Assembly (NCBI GenBank): GCA_048213135.1
Contig: PS015010.1
Span: 496,001 to 560,000 of the forward strand
Length of the DNA stretch: 64,000 bases
Source of the DNA: Reclinomonas americana ATCC 50394
Taxonomy: Eukaryota > Jakobida > Jakobea > Jakobida
Direction of reading: 5' to 3'
Within the stretch, counting starts at the first letter, position 1. Each line of letters begins with the position of its first letter. Position numbers and translations under genes: made by a program. The notes under the pieces were generated by a model, which was not told the origin of the DNA, ran no database searches, and worked only from the letters and a program-made list of their open reading frames with translations. This document shows, piece by piece, positions 1 through 8,373 of this stretch.

Positions 1-1931
1 GTGTAACCGGTAACCAGACCGTTGAATATTCGCTGGACAATGGCAGCAACTGGACAACCATTTCCACTACTGTTCCCGCCAATACCACCCGTTTGTCGTG
101 GACACCACCGGCCGCGAATACCTCTACCGCATTGATCCGTGTTTCCAGCGGTTCACTTACCGATGCCAGTGATGCTAATTTCAGAATACTTGGTGTACCC
201 ACTAACCTCAATACGACGACAACATGTGCCGTTGGTGCAGTTGCCTTTACCTGGACTGCCGTAAGCGGCGCCACGCATTATGACCTCTTCAAACTGAATG
301 AAGCCACAGGCTTCTGGGAAACACTGGCAACTGACGTAACCGGCACTGCCTATACCGCAACCGGGCTTACTCCCGGTGCCAGCATGTGGTTCACTATTGC
401 TTCCAAAAGCAGCGCCAGCGGTGCGGTAAGTGAAAAAGCGCTTGCCATAAACAGGGTAGTGTCTACCACCGGCCTGCCTGCATTGGGTAATATATCAGGA
501 CAGAACAGCATTTGCGGAGCTGCCACAGCAGTGCCTTATTCCGTTGCTGCCGTAGCAGGAGCTACTACATATACCTGGACAGTTCCCGCAGGCGCTACCA
601 TTGCCGGCGGACAAGGCACCACCAACATTACCGTTAACTATACAGCGGGCAGCACCGGCGACATTACTGTAGTAGCCAGTGCAGGATCCTGCCAGTCGAA
701 TACTTCTGTACTCACCATTTCATCGGGCAGTGGTTCTATTGCTTCTCCCAACAGCGGGGGCAACCAGTCGCAGATCGCCTGTGCACCCAATCCAACGCCT
801 ACCTTAACTGCAACAGCTACCGTTCCCGCAGGACATACCGTAGTTTGGTACGATGCACCAGCCGCGGGTAACGTAGTGGCCAGTCCTGTATTGAATGCGG
901 TAGGTACCGTTACTTATTATGCAGCGAGCCGCAATACCAGCAGTGGTTGCGAAAGTGCTGCACGCACAGCGGTAACGCTTACCATCAGTAACCCTGCGCC
1001 AGCTACCATTGCTGCCAATGGCCCGGTTAGTTTCTGCCAGGGTGGTTCGGTTCAACTGACCGCATCGGCAGGCAGCAGTTATTTGTGGAGTACGGGTGCT
1101 ACCACGCAATCGATCACTGCAAGCGCAGCGGGTTCTTATACAGTGGCTGTAACGCAAAGCGGTTGTACGGTTACTTCACCGGCTACCACAGTAACCGTGT
1201 TTAGTCTGCCAACAGCCAGCATCTCTGCCAATGGCCCGGTTAGTTTCTGCCAGGGCGGTTCTGTTCAACTGACCGCATCTGCGGGAACAGCTTATTTATG
1301 GAGCACCGGCGCTACTACGCAATCAATCAATGTAAGTACAAGCGGCAACTACACCGTAAGGGTAACCAATGCCAACAACTGTAACAATACGTCAACAGCA
1401 ACAGTAGTAACTGTATCGCCACAACCGGCAGTCAGCATCAGCGCTTCGCCTTACACCAGGTTATACCCGGGACTGGCCACCACGCTTACCGCTACAGTTA
1501 CACCCGCAGGTACTTATACTTACAACTGGCTCAAAGGTGGCACCCCAACAGGCGTTACTACCTCCAGCATGCAGGTGAACAGTAATCAGCTGGGATCATA
1601 CAGTGTAGTGGTGACCAACAGCGGTGGTTGCAGCAATACTTCCGCGTTGCTGCCGATTGGTGATTCGGCTACCGCCAAACTCTTCATCTTCCCCAGTCCG
1701 AACAGGGGTAATTTTGAAGTGACCTATTACAGCAGCACCAGCAACGAAACCCGTTACCTGGTGATCTACGATTCCAAAGGAGCGAAAGTATATACCAAAG
1801 CGTTCAGCGCTAACGGGGCTTATTACCGTGAACCGGTGGATATGCGCCGCAATGGTAAAGGTGTGTACCGTGTAGTATTGTTTGACAAAAATGCGAAAAC
1901 CATTGCTACGGGAAGTGTAGTGATAGAATAA
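1..1931 (+). CDS. Secreted Ig-like/FN3 repeat protein with T9SS C-terminal domain (5' partial)
   Basis: The frame is open from base 3 to the TAA at 1929-1931 (642 codons), so the start lies upstream of the window; the first TTG at 93 is not a believable start because coding sequence continues to its left. In order: a fibronectin-III-like module (about 195-450), a PKD/Ig-like module rich in Thr, Ala and Gly (about 480-720), a further Ig-like stretch, then two near-identical modules carrying SFCQGGSVQLTAS, whose DNA copies begin at 1014 and 1227 (213 bp or 71 residues apart). The last 80 or so residues (LFIFPSPNRGNFEV... to GVYRVVLFD) fit the type A sorting domain of the type IX secretion system. 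The inferred product is a surface or secreted adhesin or enzyme; any catalytic part must lie upstream. The family is clear, the substrate is not. Confidence 0.85.
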   Translation, partial: VTGNQTVEYSLDNGSNWTTISTTVPANTTRLSWTPPAANTSTALIRVSSGSLTDASDANFRILGVPTNLNTTTTCAVGAVAFTWTAVSGATHYDLFKLNEATGFWETLATDVTGTAYTATGLTPGASMWFTIASKSSASGAVSEKALAINRVVSTTGLPALGNISGQNSICGAATAVPYSVAAVAGATTYTWTVPAGATIAGGQGTTNITVNYTAGSTGDITVVASAGSCQSNTSVLTISSGSGSIASPNSGGNQSQIACAPNPTPTLTATATVPAGHTVVWYDAPAAGNVVASPVLNAVGTVTYYAASRNTSSGCESAARTAVTLTISNPAPATIAANGPVSFCQGGSVQLTASAGSSYLWSTGATTQSITASAAGSYTVAVTQSGCTVTSPATTVTVFSLPTASISANGPVSFCQGGSVQLTASAGTAYLWSTGATTQSINVSTSGNYTVRVTNANNCNNTSTATVVTVSPQPAVSISASPYTRLYPGLATTLTATVTPAGTYTYNWLKGGTPTGVTTSSMQVNSNQLGSYSVVVTNSGGCSNTSALLPIGDSATAKLFIFPSPNRGNFEVTYYSSTSNETRYLVIYDSKGAKVYTKAFSANGAYYREPVDMRRNGKGVYRVVLFDKNAKTIATGSVVIE

Positions 1932-1950
1932 TAAGACGATCCTTTTTTAT

Positions 1951-1984
1951 AAAAGAAGCCCGGTTGATCAGCCGGGCTTCTTTT
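1951..1984. terminator. Bidirectional hairpin terminator
   Basis: A 13-bp stem (AAAAGAAGCCCGG pairing with CCGGGCTTCTTTT) with an 8-nt loop lies between two convergent genes. T runs follow on both strands, so it can stop the T9SS gene from the left and the PolX gene from the right. Confidence 0.9.
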
Positions 1985-2013
1985 ATAATTTAGCATTTAT
2001 TACCTGTAATTTT

Positions 2014-3702
2014 TTAAGAAAGTCCTTTCAGTTTTTTCCGGTTGAGCAGGAAGGTTTCAAATTGGGCCAGCGGCATACTGCTGAGGTTTTGCCCGGGTGT
2101 TACCAGTGCTTTTTGTGCGGCGAGTACTCCGTAGCGGGTATCGTCGAAACCTTCAATGCTGTGGGCATCGGGGTCGATAGAAATGAATACGCCTTTTTCC
2201 TGCGCATAATCAATATGTCTCCAGTCGATGTCGAGCCTGCTCGGGTGTGCATTCAGTTCAATCACCACGTGGTTGGCGGCGCAGGCATCGATGATCTTTT
2301 TATGATCGACAGGATAGCCTTTGCGGCTGAGCAGGAGGCGCCCGGTCATATGACCAAGTATAGTCGTATAAGGATTTTCAATAGCCGTGATCAGCCGCTG
2401 CATGGCTTTTTCTTCCGTCATGTTGAGGATGCTGTGTACAGAGCCGATCACCAGGTCGAAACTGGCGAGCACGCTGTTGCTGTAATCGAGGTTGCCATCG
2501 TACAGGATATCACTCTCCACGCTTTTAAAGATCTTAAAGTGGGTATAGCGGCTGTTCAGTTCATCTACCAGTTGCTGCTGTGCAGCTATGCGTTCCTCTG
2601 TAAGTCCATTGGCATAAAAGGCGCTTTTGCTGTGATCACTGATCACCAGGTATTCCAGCCCTTTGGCCTGCGCCGCAGCGGCCATTTCTTCCAGTGTGTT
2701 GCTGCCATCGCTCCAGTTGCTGTGGCTGTGAATGATGCCGCGGATATCTGAAGGTTGAATCAATACCGGCAGGGGACCGGCTTTGGCTTTTTCAATCACG
2801 GCACCTGTATTGCGGGCAAACACCGGTATAAAGGATATAGCTGCCTGTTCGAAAACAGCGGCATCGTCCTCACCTGTGAGTTGGGTGAAATCGGTATCCG
2901 GGAAATGACGGAAAAAACTTTCATTGAATTCGGTGGTGCCGGCTGTGCTGAACAGGCGTTGGGCAATATTACCTTCTCCGGTATGCAGGCGAAGCCTTAA
3001 ACCATTGTGCAGTTTATATAAGATGGTATCTTCTTTTTCTTCGAGCAGTTCGGGCGGGTTAGCCGATACAAATCTGGGTTTCACAGCTTCATTGCCTGCA
3101 TTCACCACAAATTCCAGTTCATCAATGATCTCTTCCTGTCTTTTGAAACTGCCGGTAAGGAATACCTGCCCGGCACCGAATAATTTTTCAAGGTAAGCAC
3201 TGACCTGCGGTACTACTTGTTCTACCTGCGGGTAAAGAAAGCTGCCCTGGTTGTGCAGGTAAAATTCAATGGTGCTGATGATCTGCAACTGTGTTTTTTC
3301 ACCAAAACCTTTATATAATTTCAACCGGTTTTCCTGGCAGGCATATAAGAGCTCACCGATGCTTTCGATGTGCATTTCTTTCCAGATGGTCGCGATTTTT
3401 TTCGGGCCGATGCCTTTAATATTTAACATTTCTATGATGCCGGCGGGGGTCCGGTCAACAATATCCCGGAGCGCCTGCAGCGACCCGGTATCGAGTAATT
3501 CGATGATCTTGCTGCCTGTGGAAGCGCCAATCCCTTTGATGCTGGTGATCTCTTCGCGGGGTGTTTCGCTTAATTGTACCGGTAATTTTTCTATGTTGAA
3601 AGCGGCGGCGGCATATGATTTTGCCTTGAAGGAATTCTCTCCGTGAATGTCCATCAGTTTGCTTAGCAGGGAAAAAGTGTCGGCTATCTGGTAATTGTCC
3701 AT
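2014..3702 (-). CDS. polX: PHP domain / DNA polymerase X family protein, polymerase site degenerate
   Basis: This 562-residue protein has the full PolX layout: an N-terminal HhH domain with two helix-hairpin-helix motifs (SIKGIGAS near 54, NIKGIGPKK near 94), a nucleotidyltransferase palm (about 155-300) and a C-terminal PHP phosphoesterase domain from about 320. The PHP metal ligands look complete: HSHSNWSDG (H325, H327), SDHS (D356, H357), GSVHS, GHMTGRLL and a late DPDAHS. In the palm, GSFKRQEE is followed by D-E-L-E where active family members have G-D-I-D, so both metal-binding Asp are Glu (E195, E197), and the expected third Asp falls in NGLRLRLH with no acid. I infer a working PHP nuclease with a weak or absent polymerase. 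Family members act in base-excision and gap repair. It is the last gene before the 1951-1984 terminator. Confidence 0.88.
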   Translation of the reverse strand: MDNYQIADTFSLLSKLMDIHGENSFKAKSYAAAAFNIEKLPVQLSETPREEITSIKGIGASTGSKIIELLDTGSLQALRDIVDRTPAGIIEMLNIKGIGPKKIATIWKEMHIESIGELLYACQENRLKLYKGFGEKTQLQIISTIEFYLHNQGSFLYPQVEQVVPQVSAYLEKLFGAGQVFLTGSFKRQEEIIDELEFVVNAGNEAVKPRFVSANPPELLEEKEDTILYKLHNGLRLRLHTGEGNIAQRLFSTAGTTEFNESFFRHFPDTDFTQLTGEDDAAVFEQAAISFIPVFARNTGAVIEKAKAGPLPVLIQPSDIRGIIHSHSNWSDGSNTLEEMAAAAQAKGLEYLVISDHSKSAFYANGLTEERIAAQQQLVDELNSRYTHFKIFKSVESDILYDGNLDYSNSVLASFDLVIGSVHSILNMTEEKAMQRLITAIENPYTTILGHMTGRLLLSRKGYPVDHKKIIDACAANHVVIELNAHPSRLDIDWRHIDYAQEKGVFISIDPDAHSIEGFDDTRYGVLAAQKALVTPGQNLSSMPLAQFETFLLNRKKLKGLS

Positions 3703-3827
3703 TCGGTAAAATTAGAAATTCAAAAGTGAAAAGTCAAAACGAACCCGGACGGGTAAAACGGGAGAGGAGGAGGTGCCGGCTGGCCTGAAAAGCCTTGTTT
3801 GAAGCGGGTTCCGGAGGTATATAAAGT

Positions 3828-3855
3828 AAAAGTCCCGGTATAAACCGGGACTTTT
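3828..3855 (-). terminator. Hairpin terminator of the Lys/Ala-rich gene
   Basis: A 12-bp stem (AAAAGTCCCGGT with ACCGGGACTTTT) and a 4-nt loop lie 28 bp past the stop of the small minus-strand gene. The minus-strand transcript ends the stem in UUUU. Confidence 0.85.
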
Positions 3856-3883
3856 AATATTTTGCTTTTGCAAAAAGCTAAGA

Positions 3884-4060
3884 TTATTTTTTCTTAGCAG
3901 CGGCTTTTTTAGGAGCAGCTTTCTTAGCAGCTTTTTTAGGAGCAGCTTTTTTAGCGGCTTTTTTAGGAGCAGCTTTTTTAGCGGCTTTTTTAGGAGCGGC
4001 TTTCTTAGCAGCAGCTTTTTTAGGAGCAGCTTTTTTTGCAGCTTTTTTCTTTGTTGCCAT
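3884..4060 (-). CDS. Small histone H1-like Lys/Ala/Pro-rich protein
   Basis: A 58-codon reading frame runs from ATG (4060-4058) to TAA (3886-3884). After MATKKK the protein is built only from Ala, Lys and Pro in repeated units of AAPKKAAKK or AAPKKAAAKK, ending AAAKKK. This composition matches the C-terminal tails of histone H1 and the small histone-like DNA-binding proteins of several bacteria, so nucleoid or nucleic-acid binding is a reasonable inference, not shown. It has its own terminator at 3828-3855 and an A/T-rich upstream region, and follows rpmA on the same strand with an 81-bp gap. The gene itself is a tandem repeat and so is prone to change in length. Confidence 0.8.
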   Translation of the reverse strand: MATKKKAAKKAAPKKAAAKKAAPKKAAKKAAPKKAAKKAAPKKAAKKAAPKKAAAKKK

Positions 4061-4141
4061 TTTTTTAAATTTAATTGGTTAGTAAATAATACTTAAAAGT
4101 AAAAATATTTTTTAAACTACCAAAAAAAATTATAAAAAATG

Positions 4142-4408
4142 TTAAGCCGTAACTTCTACTGCGTTAACAGAGATAACGGTTTTATCACCTTTGGTTTTTC
4201 TGAATTCAACCAGTCCGTCAGTGAGTGCGAAGATGGTGAAGTCCCTTCCAACGCCAACGTTTTTACCAGGATGGTAAACAGTACCACGCTGACGAACGAT
4301 GATGTTACCGGCGAGCGCAGGCTGACCACCATAAATTTTAACACCTAACCTTTTGCTTTGTGAATCTCTGCCGTTCTTTACGGAACCTTCACCTTTTTTG
4401 TGTGCCAT
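4142..4408 (-). CDS. rpmA: 50S ribosomal protein L27
   Basis: The 88-residue product starts [16 protein letters not shown] and continues [10 protein letters not shown], the signature of bacterial L27, whose N-terminal arm reaches the peptidyl-transferase centre. The length is normal for the family and there is no cleavable N-terminal extension of the Firmicutes type. It lies 76 bp downstream of rplU on the same strand, the usual L21-L27 order, and is presumably co-transcribed from the rplU promoter. Confidence 0.98.
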   Translation of the reverse strand: MAHKKGEGSVKNGRDSQSKRLGVKIYGGQPALAGNIIVRQRGTVYHPGKNVGVGRDFTIFALTDGLVEFRKTKGDKTVISVNAVEVTA

Positions 4409-4484
4409 TGTAAAATGTATTTATTAATTGATTTGTTAACGGATCTCCTGATAATGTCTTACGAAGTAAGATCACAAAAGATCA

Positions 4485-4790
4485 TTAAGCAATACCAGTT
4501 ACTTTAATGTGGGTATACTGGGTGCGGTGACCGTGTTTTTTACGGAAACCTTTCCTTCTTTTCATTTTGAAAGCGATCACTTTGTCGCCTTTCACCAGAT
4601 CATTAACGATCTCGGCTTTAACTACAGCTTTAACGTCTGCGCCTGTGGCTACAGTACCGTTGTTGTCGGTCATCAAAACTTCAGAAAATTCAACAGCGTC
4701 ACCGGTTTTACCTGCTACGTGAGGTACATACAGGCTGTCTCCTGCTTTTACTTTAAATTGCTGACCTGCTATTTTAACTACTGCTAACAT
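4485..4790 (-). CDS. rplU: 50S ribosomal protein L21
   Basis: The start chosen is the ATG at 4790-4788, giving 101 residues beginning MLAVVKIAGQQFKV. The frame stays open to 4922, but the extra 44 residues are unlike L21 and cross the likely promoter. The C-terminal part, KMKRRKGFRKKHGHRTQYT, is the typical basic 23S-rRNA-binding tail of L21. It is the first gene of the rplU-rpmA pair and is divergent from plsC. Confidence 0.97.
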   Translation of the reverse strand: MLAVVKIAGQQFKVKAGDSLYVPHVAGKTGDAVEFSEVLMTDNNGTVATGADVKAVVKAEIVNDLVKGDKVIAFKMKRRKGFRKKHGHRTQYTHIKVTGIA

Positions 4791-4811
4791 AAATATCCCA
4801 AATTTAGGACG

Positions 4812-4820
4812 GCAAAGGTA
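4812..4820 (-). promoter_or_regulatory. Candidate -7 element of rplU-rpmA
   Basis: On the minus strand this reads TACCTTTGC, fitting the Bacteroidota -7 consensus TAnnTTTG, 21 bp before the rplU ATG. I see no clear TTG at -33, so the match is partial. Confidence 0.55.
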
Positions 4821-4943
4821 AGGGGTTTTGAGGAAAAAACAGCTATAAATATAAAAAAAATCACCCGGCGGATTAGCCCGCAGCCTGTACCTTATCCTGT
4901 ATACCCGGTTCAAACCCTTCAAAATCCCTATTTTCGCCTGATT

Positions 4944-5696
4944 ATGACCCGTTTTGCCAGGTTTTTGTTCACTTTATACGCGTTTATACCCTTTACGGTA
5001 TTCCTCTTGCTCATTTTTCCCCTGGCAGTGATCGCCTCTTTTTTCGGCAAAATGAAGGGAGGCAACTTCATCTACCGGCTTTGTCATGCCTGGGCGGCCT
5101 TTGTACTGTTTATGCTGGGGATCCGGCACCGTACCACATACGAATCTACCCCCGACCCGGAAGAGCAATACGTATTTGTATTCAACCACATCTCTTTCCT
5201 CGACATCCCGGTGATGATGAAAGCACTCCGGGGCAGGCATTTCCGGGTGCTGGGCAAGGCTGAAATGGCAAAAATACCCATATTCGGCTTCCTCTACCGG
5301 CAAACGGTGGTGCTGGTGGAACGGGACAATGCTGCCAACAGGGCCAGGAGCGTCAAGCAACTGAAATCCATCGTCAATAAAGGCACGTCCATCGTTATTT
5401 TTCCCGAAGGCACATTTAATATGACCCATCAGCCGCTGAAAGACTTTTACGACGGGGCCTTCCGCATCGCTATCGAAACACAAACCCCCATTCAGCCCAT
5501 ACTCCTGCTCGATACGTACGACCGCATGCATTATAACAGCATCTTTTCCCTTAACCCCGGCCGGTCGAGGGCGGTATATATTAATGCCATACCCACTGGA
5601 GGAATGACACTTGACCAGTTACCCCTCCTCAAACAAAAGGTATACGACGCCATGGCTGATGGACTGCTTCGTTACCATGCTTCCTGGATCTCGTGA
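4944..5696 (+). CDS. plsC: 1-acyl-sn-glycerol-3-phosphate acyltransferase
   Basis: The 250-residue protein has an N-terminal hydrophobic anchor (residues about 5-33), the acyltransferase catalytic motif NHISFLD (N81, H82, D87, matching NHxxxxD) and the phosphate-binding motif FPEGT (153-157). Members transfer an acyl chain to lysophosphatidate at the inner membrane, the second acylation in phospholipid synthesis. A TATTTTCG sequence 14 bp before the ATG may be a degenerate -7 element. It is followed by priA after 81 bp. Confidence 0.93.
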   Translation: MTRFARFLFTLYAFIPFTVFLLLIFPLAVIASFFGKMKGGNFIYRLCHAWAAFVLFMLGIRHRTTYESTPDPEEQYVFVFNHISFLDIPVMMKALRGRHFRVLGKAEMAKIPIFGFLYRQTVVLVERDNAANRARSVKQLKSIVNKGTSIVIFPEGTFNMTHQPLKDFYDGAFRIAIETQTPIQPILLLDTYDRMHYNSIFSLNPGRSRAVYINAIPTGGMTLDQLPLLKQKVYDAMADGLLRYHASWIS

Positions 5697-5777
5697 AAAG
5701 AAAGACGAACTGCAGCATGACCGGCAAGCATCAATTATTCAACAGGACAGTACCGTAATTCGTAACTTTATTTCTTC

Positions 5778-8252
5778 ATGCAGGAAACAGGCACCTCACT
5801 ATTCAATACGGAAGCAACAGCATGGGCGGAAGTGATACTGCCGCTGGCGCTGCCAACTACCTATACTTATGCAATCCCCGATGAACTGCTGGCAAAAGCC
5901 CAACCGGGATGCCGGGCGGAAGTCGTATTTGGCCGTAATAAAAAATATGCCGGTGTTATTCGTTCCATAACCAGCGAACGCCCGGGTTACGAAACCAAGC
6001 CTCTGCTTAATGTGCTGGACGATGAACCGGTAGTATATCCCCGCCAGCTGCAACTGTGGAAATGGCTGAGCGAATACTATATGTGCAGTGAAGGAGAGGT
6101 AATGGCCGCGGCACTGCCCACGCATTTTAAACTCAGCAGCGAAACCATACTGATATATAATGAAGCCATCGGCGACGATTTCTCATCGCTTGATGATGAA
6201 GAGTTTCTTGTGGCGGAAGCGCTGCTGTTAAAAAAAGAACTGCGCTTATCCGAAGTGCAGCAGATACTGGATGTTACCCATGTATACCCGCTGGTGAAAC
6301 GCCTGATCGATCAACAGGTGTGCCTGGTATGGGAAGCCATGGATGAACGTTATAAAATAAAACAGGCCACTTATATTTCATTGCACCCCGACTACCGGGA
6401 TGAAGACCATCTTTCGGAACTGCTGAACAACTGGTCAAGGGCACCCAAACAAATGGAACTCCTGCTGGCTTACCTGCACCTGCAAAAAACAGAAGGAGAG
6501 GTCATGCAGCCCGAACTTCTTAAAAAATCCGGTGCTACCGCTGCGCAACTGAAGGGGCTCGTGGACAAAAATATTTTGATTGCGGAGAAAAGGGCCGTTG
6601 ACCGCATCAGCAGCCTGCCGCCCGTTTTTAATATTGATTTTGAGCTGAGTCCCGCACAGCAGGAAGCACATGAAAAAGTAAGGAACGGACTCCTCAACAA
6701 ACCGGTATGCCTGTTACATGGTATCACCGGCAGCGGTAAAACGCAGGTCTATATCAAACTGATTGAGGAATATTGCCGTGGCGACAGGCAGGTACTGTAC
6801 CTGCTGCCCGAGATCGCACTGACGGCACAGATCATACGCCGTTTGCAAAAACATTTTGGCGGCAACATCGCTATCTATCATTCCAAGTTCAACAACAATG
6901 AAAAAGTGGAGTTGTGGAATAAGATACGGACCGGCGCCATCAAGATCGTACTGGGAGCCAGGAGCGCACTCTTCCTGCCTTTCCGCGAACTGGGGCTTAT
7001 TATAGTGGATGAAGAGCATGACCCGTCGTACAAACAACAGGACCCCGCGCCACGCTATAATGCACGTGATGCGGCCATTTACTATGCAAACCTGTGTAAG
7101 GCCAAAGTACTGCTGGGCAGCGCTACACCTTCCCTGGAAAGTTATTTTAACGCGGAACAGGATAAGTATGCCCTGGTGGAACTGAACGAACGTTATGGCG
7201 GCATCGAACTGCCGGAAACCACCATCATCGACACCAGGCAAAGCACTAAGAAAGGCAAACTGATGATCAGCCCCGCATTGCAGGAAGCCATGCAGCAAAC
7301 GCTGGATGCCGGTAAACAGGTGATCCTGTTTCAGAACAGGCGGGGCTATAATCCTTACCTCATCTGCGGCGTATGCGGTTTCATTCCCCAATGTACACAT
7401 TGCGATGTATCGCTTACCCTGCATAAGTTCAGCAATAAACTGCATTGCCATTATTGCGGAAGTACCTATCCCAAACTGGTGACCTGCCCGGCCTGTGGCA
7501 GTAACGACTGGCTGGAAAAGAATTTCGGTACAGAAAAAATAGAAGAACAACTGGAAGCGGATTTTGAAAAATACAAAGTGGCCCGCATGGATGTGGACAG
7601 TGTTCGTGGTAAAACAGCGCACGATAACCTCATCTCTTTATTTGAACAGCACCGGCTCGATATACTGGTAGGTACACAAATGGTGGTAAAAGGCCTCGAT
7701 TTTGATAAGGTAAGCCTGGTAGGTATACTGGATGCCGACGGGTTGCTGGGCTTTGCCGATTTCAGGGTGAATGAACGGGCTTTCCAGCTGATGGAACAGG
7801 TGAGTGGACGGGCAGGCCGCAAACAGGAGCGGGGCAAAGTAATGATACAGGCCACCAATACCAAACACCCGGTACTGCAACTGGTGCAACAACACGACTA
7901 TCTCAGTTTCTTCCGTATGGAACTGGCGAACAGGCAGCATTTTTTCTACCCGCCGTTCAGCCGCCTCGTACAACTTACTTTAAAACATAAGGATAAGGAC
8001 CTCACCGGCCGTGCCGCGGAACGACTGGTACAATCATTGAAGCAGGACCTGAAGGATTATGTGATCGGTCCCGCAGCGCCTGTCGTGAACCGCGTCCGCA
8101 ACCAATACCTCATGGAAATACTCATTAAGCTGCCCAAAGAACCGGGCATGAGTATTGCCTATAAAAAAGTGATACGTAACCATATCAACCTGGTGCTGTC
8201 TGACAAAGCGTATAAGCCTGTGCAGGTAGTGGTGGATGTTGATCCTAATTAA
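5778..8252 (+). CDS. priA: Primosomal protein N' (replication restart helicase PriA)
   Basis: This 824-residue superfamily 2 helicase shows Walker A GITGSGKT (315-322), Walker B DEEH (411-414), GSATPSLESY, and an eight-cysteine zinc region running CGVCGF, CTHCDVS, CHYCGS, CPACGS between the two helicase lobes. The N-terminal part (about 15-110) is the DNA-binding domain that recognises the 3' end at stalled forks. It loads the replicative helicase at repaired forks. A TAACTTTA element (5763-5770) lies 7 bp before the chosen ATG, suggesting a very short leader. The stop codon TAA is the first base triplet of an AATTACG-type repeat. Confidence 0.97.
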   Translation: MQETGTSLFNTEATAWAEVILPLALPTTYTYAIPDELLAKAQPGCRAEVVFGRNKKYAGVIRSITSERPGYETKPLLNVLDDEPVVYPRQLQLWKWLSEYYMCSEGEVMAAALPTHFKLSSETILIYNEAIGDDFSSLDDEEFLVAEALLLKKELRLSEVQQILDVTHVYPLVKRLIDQQVCLVWEAMDERYKIKQATYISLHPDYRDEDHLSELLNNWSRAPKQMELLLAYLHLQKTEGEVMQPELLKKSGATAAQLKGLVDKNILIAEKRAVDRISSLPPVFNIDFELSPAQQEAHEKVRNGLLNKPVCLLHGITGSGKTQVYIKLIEEYCRGDRQVLYLLPEIALTAQIIRRLQKHFGGNIAIYHSKFNNNEKVELWNKIRTGAIKIVLGARSALFLPFRELGLIIVDEEHDPSYKQQDPAPRYNARDAAIYYANLCKAKVLLGSATPSLESYFNAEQDKYALVELNERYGGIELPETTIIDTRQSTKKGKLMISPALQEAMQQTLDAGKQVILFQNRRGYNPYLICGVCGFIPQCTHCDVSLTLHKFSNKLHCHYCGSTYPKLVTCPACGSNDWLEKNFGTEKIEEQLEADFEKYKVARMDVDSVRGKTAHDNLISLFEQHRLDILVGTQMVVKGLDFDKVSLVGILDADGLLGFADFRVNERAFQLMEQVSGRAGRKQERGKVMIQATNTKHPVLQLVQQHDYLSFFRMELANRQHFFYPPFSRLVQLTLKHKDKDLTGRAAERLVQSLKQDLKDYVIGPAAPVVNRVRNQYLMEILIKLPKEPGMSIAYKKVIRNHINLVLSDKAYKPVQVVVDVDPN

Positions 8253-8367
8253 TTACGAATTACAAATTATGAATTACGAATTATGGGATCACATAAGTGT
8301 AGCGCTAACTATTTACTCACCTGCAGCAGAATTCTCTTGTAATTCGTAATTTGTAATTCGTAATTAA
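8249..8367. repeat. Inverted AATTACG-family repeat filling the priA-murB spacer
   Basis: The left arm (8249-8284) is a run of AATTACG, AATTACA and AATTATG words starting at the priA stop. The right arm (about 8338-8367) has the reverse-complement words GTAATTCG and GTAATTTG. A 21-nt stretch pairs perfectly, so a long A/U-rich hairpin could form in the transcript between the two genes. It could act as a weak terminator or be an inert repeat. Confidence 0.75.
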
Positions 8368-8373
8368 CTCAAA

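Noticed and set aside
2062-2751. 229-codon plus-strand frame opposite the PolX gene
   Set aside because: It lies wholly within the PHP domain coding region, which is clearly conserved on the minus strand.
4791-4922. N-terminal extension of L21 upstream of 4790
   Set aside because: Adds 44 residues unlike L21 and covers the TACCTTTGC element; the ATG at 4790 gives the standard N-terminus.
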